DNA from: Galeopsis tetrahit
Lineage: Eukaryota > Streptophyta > Magnoliopsida > Lamiales > Lamiaceae
Direction: 5' to 3'
Assembly (NCBI GenBank): GCA_963675135.1
Contig: OY776122.1
Span: forward strand, 20,586,881-20,650,880
DNA length: 64,000 nt
Shown here: in pieces, positions 28,245 to 42,689 of the stretch
How the letters are laid out: every line of letters starts with the position of its first letter
Position numbering within the stretch: the first letter of the stretch is position 1
Notes under the pieces: generated by a model
The model's database searches: none
What the model was told of the DNA's origin: nothing
The model's input: the letters and a program-made list of their open reading frames with translations, nothing else
Program-made: the position numbers and the translations under genes

Positions 28245-31200
28245 CGTTTTTACAAAGTTTTCAGATTGCCTCCCGGGTTTGAATTTCCCACTGAATTGGC
28301 CATAGAATCAATTGTGTCAAGAAAGTTTTTGAATTTGAGGCCTCGGGTGCAGAGTTTTTGACGTCGTCGCCCATAGCAAAACTTGCGCGCATGGTTGTGT
28401 GCCGTTTTTACAAAGTTTTCAGATTGCCTACCAGGTTTGCATCCCTCACTGAATTGGCCATAGAATCAATTGTGTCGAGACGGTTTCTGAATTTGAGGCC
28501 TCGGGTGCAAAGTTTTTAACGTCGTCGCCCATATCCAAATCTGCGCATGCTTGTGCGCCGTTTTTACAAAGTTTTCAGATTGCCTCCCGGGTTTGCATCT
28601 CCCACTGAATTGGCCATAGAATCAATTATGTCGAGAAAGTTTTTGAATTTGAGGCCTCGGGTGCGATGTTTTTGACGTCGTCGCCCATAGCCAAACTTGC
28701 GCGCATGGTTGTGTGTCATTTTTACAAAGTTTTCAGATTGCCTCCCAGGATTGCATCCCTCACTCAATTGGCCATAGAATCAATTGTGTCGAGACGGTTT
28801 TTGAATTTGAGGCCTCGGGTGCAAAGTTTTTAACGTCGTCGCCCATAGCCAAATTTGCGCATGCTTGTGCGCCGTTTTTACAAAGTTTTCAGATTGCCTC
28901 CCGGGTTTGCATCTCCCACTGAATTGGCCATAGAATAAATTGTGTCGAGAAAGGTTTTGAATTTGAGGCCTCGGGTGCGGAGTTTTTGACGTCGTCGTCC
29001 ATAGCCAAACTTGCGCGCATGGTTGTGTGCCATTTTTACAAAGTTTTCAGATTGCCTCCCAGGTTTGCATCCCTCACTGAATTGGCCATTGAATCAATTG
29101 TGTCGAGACGGTTTTTGAATTTGAGGCCTCGGGTGAAAAGTTTTTAACGTCGTCGCCCAGAGCCAAATTTACGCATGCTTGTGCACCGTTTTTACAAAGT
29201 TTTCAGATTGCCTCCCGAGTTTGCATCTCCCACTGAATTGGCCATAGAAAAAATTGTGTCGAGAAAGGTTTTGAATTTGAGGCCTCGGGTGCGGAGTTGT
29301 TGACGTCGTCGCCCATAGCCAAACTTGCGCGCATGGTTGTGTGCCGTTTTTACAAAGTTTTCAGATTGCCTCCCTAGTTTGCATCCCTCACTGAATTGGC
29401 CATAGAATAAATTATGTCGCGACGGTTTTTGAATTTGAGGCCTCGGGTGCAGAGTTTTTGACTTCGTCGCCCATAGCCAAATTGCGCACATGCTTGTGCG
29501 CCGTTTTTACAAAGTTTTCAGATTGCCTCCCGGGTTTGCATTTCCCACTGAATTGGCTATAGAATCAATTGTGTCGAGAAAGTTTTTTAATTTGAGGCCT
29601 TGGGTGCGGAGTTTTTGACATCGTCGCCCATAGCCAAACTTGCGCGCATAGTTGTGTGTCGTTTTTACAAAGTTTTCAAATTGTCTCCCAGGTTTGCATC
29701 CTTCACTGAATTGGCCATAGAATCAATTGTGTCGAGACGGTTTTTTAATTTGAGGTCTCGGGTGCAGAGTTTTTGACCTCGTCGCCCATAGCCAAACTTG
29801 CGCGCATGGTTGTGTGCCGTTTTTACAAAGTTTTCAGATTGCCTCCCAGGTTTGCATCCCTCACTGAATTGGCCATAGAATCAATTGTGTCGAGACGGTT
29901 TTTGAATTTGAGGCCTCGGGTGCAAAGTTTTTAACGTCGTCGCCCATAGCCAAATTTGCGCATGCTTGTGCGCCGTTTTTACAAAGTTATCAGATTGCCT
30001 CCCGGGTTTGCATCTCCCACTGAATTTGCCATAGAATCAATTGTGTCGAGAAAGGTTTTGAATTTGAGGCCTCGGGTGCGGAGTTTTTGACGTCGTCGCC
30101 CATAATCAAACTTGCGCGCATGGTTGTGTGCCGTTTTTACAAAGTTTTCAGATTGCCTCCCTGGTTTGCATCCCTCACTGAATTGGCCATAGAATCAATT
30201 GTGTCGAGACGGTTTTTGAATTTGAGGCCTCGGGTGCAGAGTTTTTGACTTCGTCGACCATAGCCAAATTGCGCGCATGCTTGTGCGCCGTTTTTACAAA
30301 GTTTTCAGATTGCCTCCCGGGTTTGCATTTCCCACTGAATTGGCCATATAATCAATTGTGTCGAGAAAGTTTTTGAATTTGAGGCCTCGGGTGCGGAGTT
30401 TTTGACGTCGTCGCGCATAACCAAACTTGCGTGCATGGTTGTGTGCCGTTTTTACAAAGTTTTCAGATTGCCTCCTAGGTCTGTATCCTTCACTGAATTG
30501 GCCATAGAATCAATTGTGTCGAGAAATTTTTGAATTTGAGGCCTCGGGTGCAGAGTTTTTGACGTCGTCGCCCATAGCCAAACTTGCGCGCATGGTTGTG
30601 TGCCGTTTTTACATAGTTTTCAGATTGCCTCCCAGGTTTGCATCCTTCACTGAATTGGCAATAGAATTAATTGTGTCGAGACGGTTTTTGAATTTGAGGC
30701 CTTGGGTGCAGAGTTTTTGACGTCGTCGCCCATAGCCATATTGCGCGCACGCTTGTGTGCCGTTTTTACAAAGTTTTCAGATTGCCTCTCGGGTTTGCAT
30801 TTCCAGCTGAATTGGCTATAGAATCAATTGTGTCGAGAAATTTTTTGAATTTGAGGACTCGGGTGCGGAGTTTTTGACGTCGTCGCCCATAGACAAACTT
30901 GCGGGCATGGTTGTGTGCCGTTTTTACAAAGTTTTCAGATTGCCTCCCAGGTTTGCATCCCTCACTGAATTGGCCATAGAATCAATTGTGTCGAGAAGGT
31001 TTTTGAATTTGAGGCCTCGGGTGCGGACTTTTTGACGTCGTCGCCCATAGCCAAATTGCGCACACGCTTGTGCGTCGTTTTTACAAAGTTTTCAGATTGC
31101 CTCACGGGTTTGCATTTTCAGCTGAATTGGCTATAGAATCAATTGTGTCGAGAAATTTTTTGAATTTGAGGCCTCGGGTGCGGAGTTTTTGACATCGTCC

Positions 31201-34200
31201 CCCATAGCCAAATTGCACGCACGCTTGTGCGTCGTTTTTACAAAGTTTTCAGATTGCCTCCCGGGTTTGCATTTCCAACTGAATTGGCTATAGAATCAAT
31301 TGTGTCGAGAAAATTTTTGAATTTGAGGCCTCAGGTGCGGAGTTTTTGACGTCGTCGCCCATAGCCAAACTTGAGCGCAAGGTTGTGTGCCATTTTTACA
31401 AAGTTTTCAGATTGCCTCCCAGGTTTGCATCCCTCACTGAATTGGCCATAGAATCAATTGTGTGGAGACGGTTTTTGAATTTGAGGCGTCGGGTGCGGAG
31501 ATTTTGACGTCGTCGCCCATAGCCAAATTGCGCGCACGCTTGTGCGCCGTTTTTACAAAGTTTTCAGATTGCCTCCCGAGTTTGAATTTCCCACTGAATT
31601 GGACATAGACTCAATTGTGTCAAGAAAGTTTTTGAATTTGAGGCCTCGGGTGCGGAGTTTTTGACGTCGTCGCCCATAGCCAAACTTGCGCGCATAGTTG
31701 TGTGCCGTTTTTACAAAATTTTCAGATTGCCTCCCAGGTTTGCATCCCTCACTGAATTGGCCATAGAATCAATTGTGTCGAGACGGTTTTTGAATTTGAG
31801 GCCTCGGGTGCGAAGTTTTTAACGTCGTCGCCCATAGCCAAATTTGCGCATGCTTGTGCGCCGTTTTTACAAAGTTTTAAGATTGCCTCCCGGGTTTGCA
31901 TCTCCCACTGAATTGGCCATAGAATCAATTGTGTCGAGAAAGTTTTTGAATTTGAGGCCTCGGGTGTGATGTTTTTGACGTCGCCGCCCATAGCCAAACT
32001 TGCGCGCATGGTTGTGTGCCATTTTAACAAAGTTTTCAGATTGCCTCCCGGGTTTGCATATCCCACTGAATTGGCCATAGAATCAATTGTGTCGAAAAGT
32101 TTTTGAATTTGAGGCCTCGGGTGCAGAGTTTTTGATGTCGTCGCCCATAGCCAAACTTGCGCGCATGGTTGTGTGCCGTTTTTACAAAGTTTTCAAATTG
32201 CCTCCCAGGTTTGCATCCCTCACTGAATTGGCCATAGAATGAATTGTGTCGAGTCAATTTTTGAATTTGAGGCCTCGGGTGCGGAGTTTTTGACGTCGTC
32301 GCCCATAGCCAAACTTGCGCGCATAGTTGTGTGCCGTTTTTACAAAGTTTTCAGATTGCCTCCCAGGTTTGCATCCCTCACTGAATTGGCCATAGAATCA
32401 ATTGTGTCGAGACTGTTTTTGAATTTGAGGCCTCGGGTGCGAAGTTTTTAACGTCGTCGCCCATAGCCAAATTTGCGCATGCTTGTGCACCGTTTTTACA
32501 AAGTTTTCAGATTGCCTCCCGAGTTTGCATCTCCCACTGATTTGGCCATAGAAAAAATTGTGTCGAGAAAGGTTTTGAATTTGAGGCCTCGGGTGCGGAG
32601 TTGTTGACGTCGTCGCCCATAGCCAAACTTGCGCACATGGTTGTGTGCCGTTTTTACAAAGTTTTCAGATTGCCTCCCTAGTTTGCATCCCTCACTGAAT
32701 TGGCCATAGAATAAATTATGTCGCGACGGTTTTTGAATTTGAGGCCTCGGGTGCAGAGTTTTTGACTTCGTCGCCCATAGCCAAATTGCGCACATGCTTG
32801 TGCGCCGTTTTTACAAAGTTTTCAGATTGCCTCCCGGGTTTGCATTTCCCACTGAATTGGCCATAGAATCAATTGTGTCGAGAAAGTTTTTGAATTTGAG
32901 GCCTTGGGTGCGGAGTTTTTGACATCGTCGCCCATAGCCAAACTTGCGCGCATAGTTGTGTGTCGTTTTTACAAAGTTTTCAAATTGTCTCCCAGGTTTA
33001 CATCCTTCACTGAATTGGCCATAGAATCAATTGTGTCGAGACAGTTTTTTAATTTGAGGTCTCGGGTGCAGAGTTTTTGACCTCGTCGCCCATAGCCAAA
33101 CTTGCGCGCATGGTTGTGTGCCGTTTTTACAAAGTTTTCAGATTGCCTCCCAGGTTTGCATCCCTCACTGAATTGGCCATAGAATCAATTGTGTCGAGAC
33201 GGTTTTTGAATTTGAGGCCTCGGGTGCAAAGTTTTTAACGTCGTCGCCCATAGCCAAATTTGCGCATGCTTGTGCGCCGTTTTTACAAAGTTATCAGATT
33301 GCCTCCCGGGTTTGCATCTCCCACTGAATTTGCCATAGAATCAATTGTGTCGAGAAAGGTTTTGAATTTGAGGCCTCGGGTGCGGAGTTTTTGACGTCGT
33401 CGCCCATAATCAAACTTGCGCGCATGGTTGTGTGCCGTTTTTACAAAGTTTTCAGATTGCCTCCCTGGTTTGCATCCCTCACTGAATTGGCCATAGAATC
33501 AATTGTGTCGAGACGGTTTTTGAATTTGAGGCCTCGGGTGCAGAGTTTTTGACTTCGTCGACCATAGCCAAATTGCGCGCATGCTTGTGCGCCGTTTTTA
33601 CAAAGTTTTCAGATTGCCTCCCGGGTTTGCATTTCCCACTGAATTGGCCATATAATCAATTGTGTCGAGAAAGTTTTTGAATTTGAGGCCTCGGGTGCGG
33701 AGTTTTTGACGTCGTCGCGCATAACCAAACTTGCGTGCATGGTTGTGTGCCGTTTTTACAAAGTTTTCAGATTGCCTCCTAGGTCTGTATCCTTCACTGA
33801 ATTGGCCATAGAATCAATTGTGTCGAGAAATTTTTGAATTTGAGGCCTCGGGTGCAGAGTTTTTGACGTCGTCGCCCATAGCCAAACTTGCGCGCATGGT
33901 TGTGTGCCGTTTTTACATAGTTTTCAGATTGCCTCCCAGGTTTGCATCCTTCACTGAATTGGCAATAGAATCAATTGTGTCGAGACGGTTTTTGAATTTG
34001 AGGCCTTGGGTGCAGAGTTTTTGACGTCGTCGCCCATAGCCATATTGCGCGCACGCTTGTGTGCCGTTTTTACAAAGTTTTCAGATTGCCTCTCGGGTTT
34101 GCATTTCCAGCTGAATTGGCTATAGAATCAATTGTGTCGAGAAATTTTTTGAATTTGAGGACTCGGGTGCGGAGTTTTTGATGTCGTCGCCCATAGACAA

Positions 34201-34536
34201 ACTTGCGGGCATGGTTGTGTGCCGTTTTTACAAAGTTTTCAGATTGCCTCCCAGGTTTGCATCCCTCACTGAATTGGCCATAGAATCAATTGTGTCGAGA
34301 AGGTTTTTGAATTTGAGGCCTCGGGTGCGGACTTTTTGACGTCGTCGCCCATAGCCAAATTGCGCACACGCTTGTGCGTCGTTTTTACAAAGTTTTCAGA
34401 TTGCCTCTCGGGTTTGCATTTTCAGCTGAATTGGCTATAGAATCAATTGTGTCGAGAAATTTTTTGAATTTGAGGCCTCGGGTGCGGAGTTTTTGACATC
34501 GTCGCCCATAGCCAAATTGCACGCACGCTTGTGCGT
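28245..34536 (+). repeat. 40-monomer (6,292-bp) higher-order unit, copy 1
   Basis: This unit repeats directly at 34,537-40,777 with an offset of 6,292 bp, 40 monomers. The left limit is set by mismatches at 28,206, 28,229 and 28,244 against the equivalent positions near 34,498-34,536. Inside is a layout Z-X-Y-X: Z about 0.92 kb, X about 2.1 kb (29,172-31,280 and again 32,476-34,580 at an offset of 3,304 bp, 21 monomers), Y about 1.2 kb. Y carries GTGTGGAGACGG, GGCGTCGGGTG and a GTCGCCGCCC variant. I noticed only about ten substitutions against copy 2. Confidence 0.9.
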
Positions 34537-37500
34537 CGTTTTTACAAAGTTTTCAGATTGCCTCCCGGGTTTGAATTTCCCACTGAATTGGCCATAGAAT
34601 CAATTGTGTCAAGAAAGTTTTTGAATTTGAGGCCTCGGGTGCAGAGTTTTTGACGTCGTCGCCCATAGCAAAACTTGCGCGCATGGTTGTGTGCCGTTTT
34701 TACAAAGTTTTCAGATTGCCTACCAGGTTTGCATCCCTCACTGAATTGGCCATAGAATCAATTGTGTCGAGACGGTTTCTGAATTTGAGGCCTCGGGTGC
34801 AAAGTTTTTAACGTCGTCGCCCATATCCAAATCTGCGCATGCTTGTGCGCCGTTTTTACAAAGTTTTCAGATTGCCTCCCGGGTTTGCATCTCCCACTGA
34901 ATTGGCCATAGAATCAATTATGTCGAGAAAGTTTTTGAATTTGAGGCCTCGGGTGCGATGTTTTTGACGTCGTCGCCCATAGCCAAACTTGCGCGCATGG
35001 TTGTGTGTCATTTTTACAAAGTTTTCAGATTGCCTCCCAGGATTGCATCCCTCACTCAATTGGCCATAGAATCAATTGTGTCGAGACGGTTTTTGAATTT
35101 GAGGCCTCGGGTGCAAAGTTTTTAACGTCGTCGCCCATAGCCAAATTTGCGCATGCTTGTGCGCCGTTTTTACAAAGTTTTCAGATTGCCTCCCGGGTTT
35201 GCATCTCCCACTGAATTGGCCATAGAATAAATTGTGTCGAGAAAGGTTTTGAATTTGAGGCCTCGGGTGCGGAGTTTTTGACGTCGTCGTCCATAGCCAA
35301 ACTTGCGCGCATGGTTGTGTGCCATTTTTACAAAGTTTTCAGATTGCCTCCCAGGTTTGCATCCCTCACTGAATTGGCCATTGAATCAATTGTGTCGAGA
35401 CGGTTTTTGAATTTGAGGCCTCGGGTGAAAAGTTTTTAACGTCGTCGCCCAGAGCCAAATTTACGCATGCTTGTGCACCGTTTTTACAAAGTTTTCAGAT
35501 TGCCTCCCGAGTTTGCATCTCCCACTGAATTGGCCATAGAAAAAATTGTGTCGAGAAAGGTTTTGAATTTGAGGCCTCGGGTGCGGAGTTGTTGACGTCG
35601 TCGCCCATAGCCAAACTTGCGCGCATGGTTGTGTGCCGTTTTTACAAAGTTTTCAGATTGCCTCCCTAGTTTGCATCCCTCACTGAATTGGCCATAGAAT
35701 AAATTATGTCGCGACGGTTTTTGAATTTGAGGCCTCGGGTGCAGAGTTTTTGACTTCGTCGCCCATAGCCAAATTGCGCACATGCTTGTGCGCCGTTTTT
35801 ACAAAGTTTTCAGATTGCCTCCCGGGTTTGCATTTCCCACTGAATTGGCTATAGAATCAATTGTGTCGAGAAAGTTTTTGAATTTGAGGCCTTGGGTGCG
35901 GAGTTTTTGACATCGTCGCCCATAGCCAAACTTGCGCGCATAGTTGTGTGTCGTTTTTACAAAGTTTTCAAATTGTCTCCCAGGTTTGCATCCTTCACTG
36001 AATTGGCCATAGAATCAATTGTGTCGAGACGGTTTTTTAATTTGAGGTCTCGGGTGCAGAGTTTTTGACCTCGTCGCCCATAGCCAAACTTGCGAGCATG
36101 GTTGTGTGCCGTTTTTACAAAGTTTTCAGATTGCCTCCCAGGTTTGCATCCCTCACTGAATTGGCCATAGAATCAATTGTGTCGAGACGGTTTTTGAATT
36201 TGAGGCCTCGGGTGCAAAGTTTTTAACGTCGTCGCCCATAGCCAAATTTGCGCATGCTTGTGCGCCGTTTTTACAAAGTTATCAGATTGCCTCCCGGGTT
36301 TGCATCTCCCACTGAATTTGCCATAGAATCAATTGTGTCGAGAAAGGTTTTGAATTTGAGGCCTCGGGTGCGGAGTTTTTGACGTCGTCGCCCATAATCA
36401 AACTTGCGCGCATGGTTGTGTGCCGTTTTTACAAAGTTTTCAGATTGCCTCCCTGGTTTGCATCCCTCACTGAATTGGCCATAGAATCAATTGTGTCGAG
36501 ACGGTTTTTGAATTTGAGGCCTCGGGTGCAGAGTTTTTGACTTCGTCGACCATAGCCAAATTGCGCGCATGCTTGTGCGCCGTTTTTACAAAGTTTTCAG
36601 ATTGCCTCCCGGGTTTGCATTTCCCACTGAATTGGCCATATAATCAATTGTGTCGAGAAAGTTTTTGAATTTGAGGCCTCGGGTGCGGAGTTTTTGACGT
36701 CGTCGCGCATAACCAAACTTGCGTGCATGGTTGTGTGCCGTTTTTACAAAGTTTTCAGATTGCCTCCTAGGTCTGTATCCTTCACTGAATTGGCCATAGA
36801 ATCAATTGTGTCGAGAAATTTTTGAATTTGAGGCCTCGGGTGCAGAGTTTTTGACGTCGTCGCCCATAGCCAAACTTGCGCGCATGGTTGTGTGCCGTTT
36901 TTACATAGTTTTCAGATTGCCTCCCAGGTTTGCATCCTTCACTGAATTGGCAATAGAATTAATTGTGTCGAGACGGTTTTTGAATTTGAGGCCTTGGGTG
37001 CAGAGTTTTTGACGTCGTCGCCCATAGCCATATTGCGCGCACGCTTGTGTGCCGTTTTTACAAAGTTTTCAGATTGCCTCTCGGGTTTGCATTTCCAGCT
37101 GAATTGGCTATAGAATCAATTGTGTCGAGAAATTTTTTGAATTTGAGGACTCGGGTGCGGAGTTTTTGACGTCGTCGCCCATAGACAAACTTGCGGGCAT
37201 GGTTGTGTGCCGTTTTTACAAAGTTTTCAGATTGCCTCCCAGGTTTGCATCCCTCACTGAATTGGCCATAGAATCAATTGTGTCGAGAAGGTTTTTGAAT
37301 TTGAGGCCTCGGGTGCGGACTTTTTGACGTCGTCGCCCATAGCCAAATTGCGCACACGCTTGTGCGTCGTTTTTACAAAGTTTTCAGATTGCCTCACGGG
37401 TTTGCATTTTCAGCTGAATTGGCTATAGAATCAATTGTGTCGAGAAATTTTTTGAATTTGAGGCCTCGGGTGCGGAGTTTTTGACATCGTCGCCCATAGC

Positions 37501-40500
37501 CAAATTGCACGCACGCTTGTGCGTCGTTTTTACAAAGTTTTCAGATTGCCTCCCGGGTTTGCATTTCCAACTGAATTGGCTATAGAATCAATTGTGTCGA
37601 GAAAATTTTTGAATTTGAGGCCTCAGGTGCGGAGTTTTTGACGTCGTCGCCCATAGCCAAACTTGAGCGCAAGGTTGTGTGCCATTTTTACAAAGTTTTC
37701 AGATTGCCTCCCAGGTTTGCATCCCTCACTGAATTGGCCATAGAATCAATTGTGTGGAGACGGTTTTTGAATTTGAGGCGTCGGGTGCGGAGATTTTGAC
37801 GTCGTCGCCCATAGCCAAATTGCGCGCACGCTTGTGCGCCGTTTTTACAAAGTTTTCAGATTGCCTCCCGAGTTTGAATTTCCCACTGAATTGGACATAG
37901 ACTCAATTGTGTCAAGAAAGTTTTTGAATTTGAGGCCTCGGGTGCGGAGTTTTTGACGTCGTCGCCCATAGCCAAACTTGCGCGCATAGTTGTGTGCCGT
38001 TTTTACAAAATTTTCAGATTGCCTCCCAGGTTTGCATCCCTCACTGAATTGGCCATAGAATCAATTGTGTCGAGACGGTTTTTGAATTTGAGGCCTCGGG
38101 TGCGAAGTTTTTAACGTCGTCGCCCATAGCCAAATTTGCGCATGCTTGTGCGCCGTTTTTACAAAGTTTTAAGATTGCCTCCCGGGTTTGCATCTCCCAC
38201 TGAATTGGCCATAGAATCAATTGTGTCGAGAAAGTTTTTGAATTTGAGGCCTCGGGTGTGATGTTTTTGACGTCGCCGCCCATAGCCAAACTTGCGCGCA
38301 TGGTTGTGTGCCATTTTAACAAAGTTTTCAGATTGCCTCCCGGGTTTGCATATCCCACTGAATTGGCCATAGAATCAATTGTGTCGAAAAGTTTTTGAAT
38401 TTGAGGCCTCGGGTGCAGAGTTTTTGATGTCGTCGCCCATAGCCAAACTTGCGCGCATGGTTGTGTGCCGTTTTTACAAAGTTTTCAAATTGCCTCCCAG
38501 GTTTGCATCCCTCACTGAATTGTCCATAGAATGAATTGTGTCGAGTCAATTTTTGAATTTGAGGCCTCGGGTGCGGAGTTTTTGACGTCGTCGCCCATAG
38601 CCAAACTTGCGCGCATAGTTGTGTGCCGTTTTTACAAAGTTTTCAGATTGCCTCCCAGGTTTGCATCCCTCACTGAATTGGCCATAGAATCAATTGTGTC
38701 GAGACTGTTTTTGAATTTGAGGCCTCGGGTGCGAAGTTTTTAACGTCGTCGCCCATAGCCAAATTTGCGCATGCTTGTGCACCGTTTTTACAAAGTTTTC
38801 AGATTGCCTCCCGAGTTTGCATCTCCCACTGATTTGGCCATAGAAAAAATTGTGTCGAGAAAGGTTTTGAATTTGAGGCCTCGGGTGCGGAGTTGTTGAC
38901 GTCGTCGCCCATAGCCAAACTTGCGCACATGGTTGTGTGCCGTTTTTACAAAGTTTTCAGATTGCCTCCCTAGTTTGCATCCCTCACTGAATTGGCCATA
39001 GAATAAATTATGTCGCGACGGTTTTTGAATTTGAGGCCTCGGGTGCAGAGTTTTTGACTTCGTCGCCCATAGCCAAATTGCGCACATGCTTGTGCGCCGT
39101 TTTTACAAAGTTTTCAGATTGCCTCCCGGGTTTGCATTTCCCACTGAATTGCCATAGAATCAATTGTGTCGAGAAAGTTTTTGAATTTGAGGCCTTGGGT
39201 GCGGAGTTTTTGACATCGTCGCCCATAGCCAAACTTGCGCGCATAGTTGTGTGTCGTTTTTACAAAGTTTTCAAATTGTCTCCCAGGTTTACATCCTTCA
39301 CTGAATTGGCCATAGAATCAATTGTGTCGAGACGGTTTTTTAATTTGAGGTCTCGGGTGCAGAGTTTTTGACCTCGTCGCCCATAGCCAAACTTGCGCGC
39401 ATGGTTGTGTGCCGTTTTTACAAAGTTTTCAGATTGCCTCCCAGGTTTGCATCCCTCACTGAATTGGCCATAGAATCAATTGTGTCGAGACGGTTTTTGA
39501 ATTTGAGGCCTCGGGTGCAAAGTTTTTAACGTCGTCGCCCATAGCCAAATTTGCGCATGCTTGTGCGCCGTTTTTACAAAGTTATCAGATTGCCTCCCGG
39601 GTTTGCATCTCCCACTGAATTTGCCATAGAATCAATTGTGTCGAGAAAGGTTTTGAATTTGAGGCCTCGGGTGCGGAGTTTTTGACGTCGTCGCCCATAA
39701 TCAAACTTGCGCGCATGGTTGTGTGCCGTTTTTACAAAGTTTTCAGATTGCCTCCCTGGTTTGCATCCCTCACTGAATTGGCCATAGAATCAATTGTGTC
39801 GAGACGGTTTTTGAATTTGAGGCCTCGGGTGCAGAGTTTTTGACTTCGTCGACCATAGCCAAATTGCGCGCATGCTTGTGCGCCGTTTTTACAAAGTTTT
39901 CAGATTGCCTCCCGGGTTTGCATTTCCCACTGAATTGGCCATATAATCAATTGTGTCGAGAAAGTTTTTGAATTTGAGGCCTCGGGTGCGGAGTTTTTGA
40001 CGTCGTCGCGCATAACCAAACTTGCGTGCATGGTTGTGTGCCGTTTTTACAAAGTTTTCAGATTGCCTCCTAGGTCTGTATCCTTCACTGAATTGGCCAT
40101 AGAATCAATTGTGTCGAGAAATTTTTGAATTTGAGGCCTCGGGTGCAGAGTTTTTGACGTCGTCGCCCATAGCCAAACTTGCGCGCATGGTTGTGTGCCG
40201 TTTTTACATAGTTTTCAGATTGCCTCCCAGGTTTGCATCCTTCACTGAATTGGCAATAGAATCAATTGTGTCGAGACGGTTTTTGAATTTGAGGCCTTGG
40301 GTGCAGAGTTTTTGACGTCGTCGCCCATAGCCATATTGCGCGCACGCTTGTGTGCCGTTTTTACAAAGTTTTCAGATTGCCTCTCGGGTTTGCATTTCCA
40401 GCTGAATTGGCTATATAATCAATTGTGTCGAGAAATTTTTTGAATTTGAGGACTCGGGTGCGGAGTTTTTGACGTCGTCGCCCATAGACAAACTTGCGGG

Positions 40501-40777
40501 CATGGTTGTGTGCCGTTTTTACAAAGTTTTCAGATTGCCTCCCAGGTTTGCATCCCTCACTGAATTGGCCATAGAATCAATTGTGTCGAGAAGGTTTTTG
40601 AATTTGAGGCCTCGGGTGCGGACTTTTTGACGTCGTCGCCCATAGCCAAATTGCGCACACGCTTGTGCGTCGTTTTTACAAAGTTTTCAGATTGCCTCTC
40701 GGGTTTGCATTTTCAGCTGAATTGGCTATAGAATCAATTGTGTCGAGAAATTTTTTGAATTTGAGGCCTCGGGTGCG
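34537..40777 (+). repeat. 40-monomer higher-order unit, copy 2 (end clipped by about 50 bp)
   Basis: Second copy of 28,245-34,536, same Z-X-Y-X layout; X lies at about 35,464-37,572 and 38,768-40,777. One base is lost near 39,149 (GAATTGCCATAG for GAATTGGCCATAG), so the offset falls from 6,292 to 6,291. Homology stops at 40,777, where copy 1 has GTGCGGAG and this copy GTGCGATG. A partial third Y follows from about 40,880 to 41,700, so the exchange that built the region went on past this unit. Confidence 0.9.
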
Positions 40778-42689
40778 ATGTTTTTGACGTCGTCGCCCAT
40801 AGCCAAACTTGCGCGCATGGTTGTGTGTCATTTTTACAAAGTTTTCAGATTGCCTCCCAGGTTTGCATCCCTCACTGAATTGGCCATAGAATCAATTGTG
40901 TGGAGACGGTTTTTGAATTTGAGGCGTCGGGTGCGGAGATTTTGACGTCGTCGCCCATAGCCAAATTGCGCGCACGCTTGTGCGCCGTTTTTACAAAGTT
41001 TTCAGATTGCCTCCCGAGTTTGAATTTCCCACTGAATTGGACATAGACTCAATTGTGTCAAGAAAGTTTTTGAATTTGAGGCCTCGGGTGCGGAGTTTTT
41101 GACGTCGTCGCCCATAGCCAAATTTGCGCGCATAGTTGTGTGCCGTTTTTACAAAGTTTTCAGATTGCCTCCCAGGTTTGCATCCCTCACTGAATTGGCC
41201 ATAGAATCAATTGTGTCGAGACGGTTTTTGAATTTGAGGCCTCGGGTGCGAAGTTTTTAACGTCGTCGCCCATAGCCAAATTTGCGCATGCTTGTGCGCC
41301 GTTTTTACAAAGTTTTCAGATTGCCTCCCGGGTTTGCATCTCCCACTGAATTGGCCATAGAATCAATTGTGTCGAGAAAGTTTTTGAATTTGAGGCCTCG
41401 GGTGTGATGTTTTTGACGTCGCCGCCCATAGCCAAACTTGCGCGCATGGTTGTGTGCCATTTTTACAAAGTTTTCAGATTGCCTCCCGGGTTTGCATATC
41501 CCACTGAATTGGCCATAGAATCAATTGTGTTGAGAAAGTTTTTGAATTTGAGGCCTCGGGTGCAGAGTTTTTGATGTCGTCGCCCATAGCCAAACTTGCG
41601 CGCATGGTTGTGTGCCGTTTTTACAAAGTTTTCAGATTGCCTCCCAGGTTTGCATCCCTCACTGAATTGGCCATAGAATGAATTGTGTCGAGTCAATTTT
41701 TGAATTTGAGGCCTCGGGTGCGGAGTTTTTGACGTCGTCGCCCATAGAAAAACTTGCGCGCATGGTTGTGTGCCGTTTTTACAAAGTTTTCAGATTGCCT
41801 CCCAGGTTTGCATCCCTCACTGAATTGGCCATAGAATCAATTGTGTCGAGAAAGGTTTTGAATTTGAGGCCTCGGGTGCGGAGTTTTTGACGTCGTCGCC
41901 CATAGTCAAACTTGCGCGCATGGTTGTGTGCCGTTTTTACAAAGTTTTCAGATTGCCTCCCTGGTTTGCATCCCTCACTGAATTGGCCATAGAATCAATT
42001 GTGTCGAGATGGTTTTTAAATTTGAGGCCTCGGGTGCAGAGTTTTTGACTTCGTCGCCCATAGCCAAATTGCGCGCATGCTTGTGCGCCATTTTTACAAA
42101 GTTTTCAGATTGCCTCCCGGGTTTGCATTTCCCACTGAATTGGCCATAAAATCAATTGTGTCGAGAAAGTTTTTGAATTTGAGACCTCGGGTGCGGAGTT
42201 TTTGACGTCGTCGTGCATAACCAAACTTGCGTGCATGGTTGTGTGCCGTTTTTACAAATTTTTCAGATTGCCTCCTAGGTCTGTATCCTTCACTGAATTG
42301 GCCATAGAATCAATTGTGTCGAGAAATTTTTGAATTTGAGGCCTCGGGTGCAGAGTTTTTGACGTCGTCGCCCATAGCCAAACTTGCGCATGGTTGTGTG
42401 CCGTTTTTAAAAAGTTTTCAGATTGCCTCCCAGGTTTGCATCCCTCACTGAATTGGCAATAGAATTAATTGTGTCGAGACGGTTTTTGAATTTGAGGCCT
42501 TGGGTGCGGAGTTTTTGACGTCGTCGCCCATAGCCAAATTGCGCGCACGCTTGTGTGCCCTTTTTACAAAGTTTTCAGATTGCCTCTCGGGTTTGCATTT
42601 CTAGCTGAATTGGCTATAGAATCAATTGTGTCGAGAAAATTTATGAATTTGAGGCCTCGGGTGCGTAGTTTTTGACGTCGTCGCCCATA

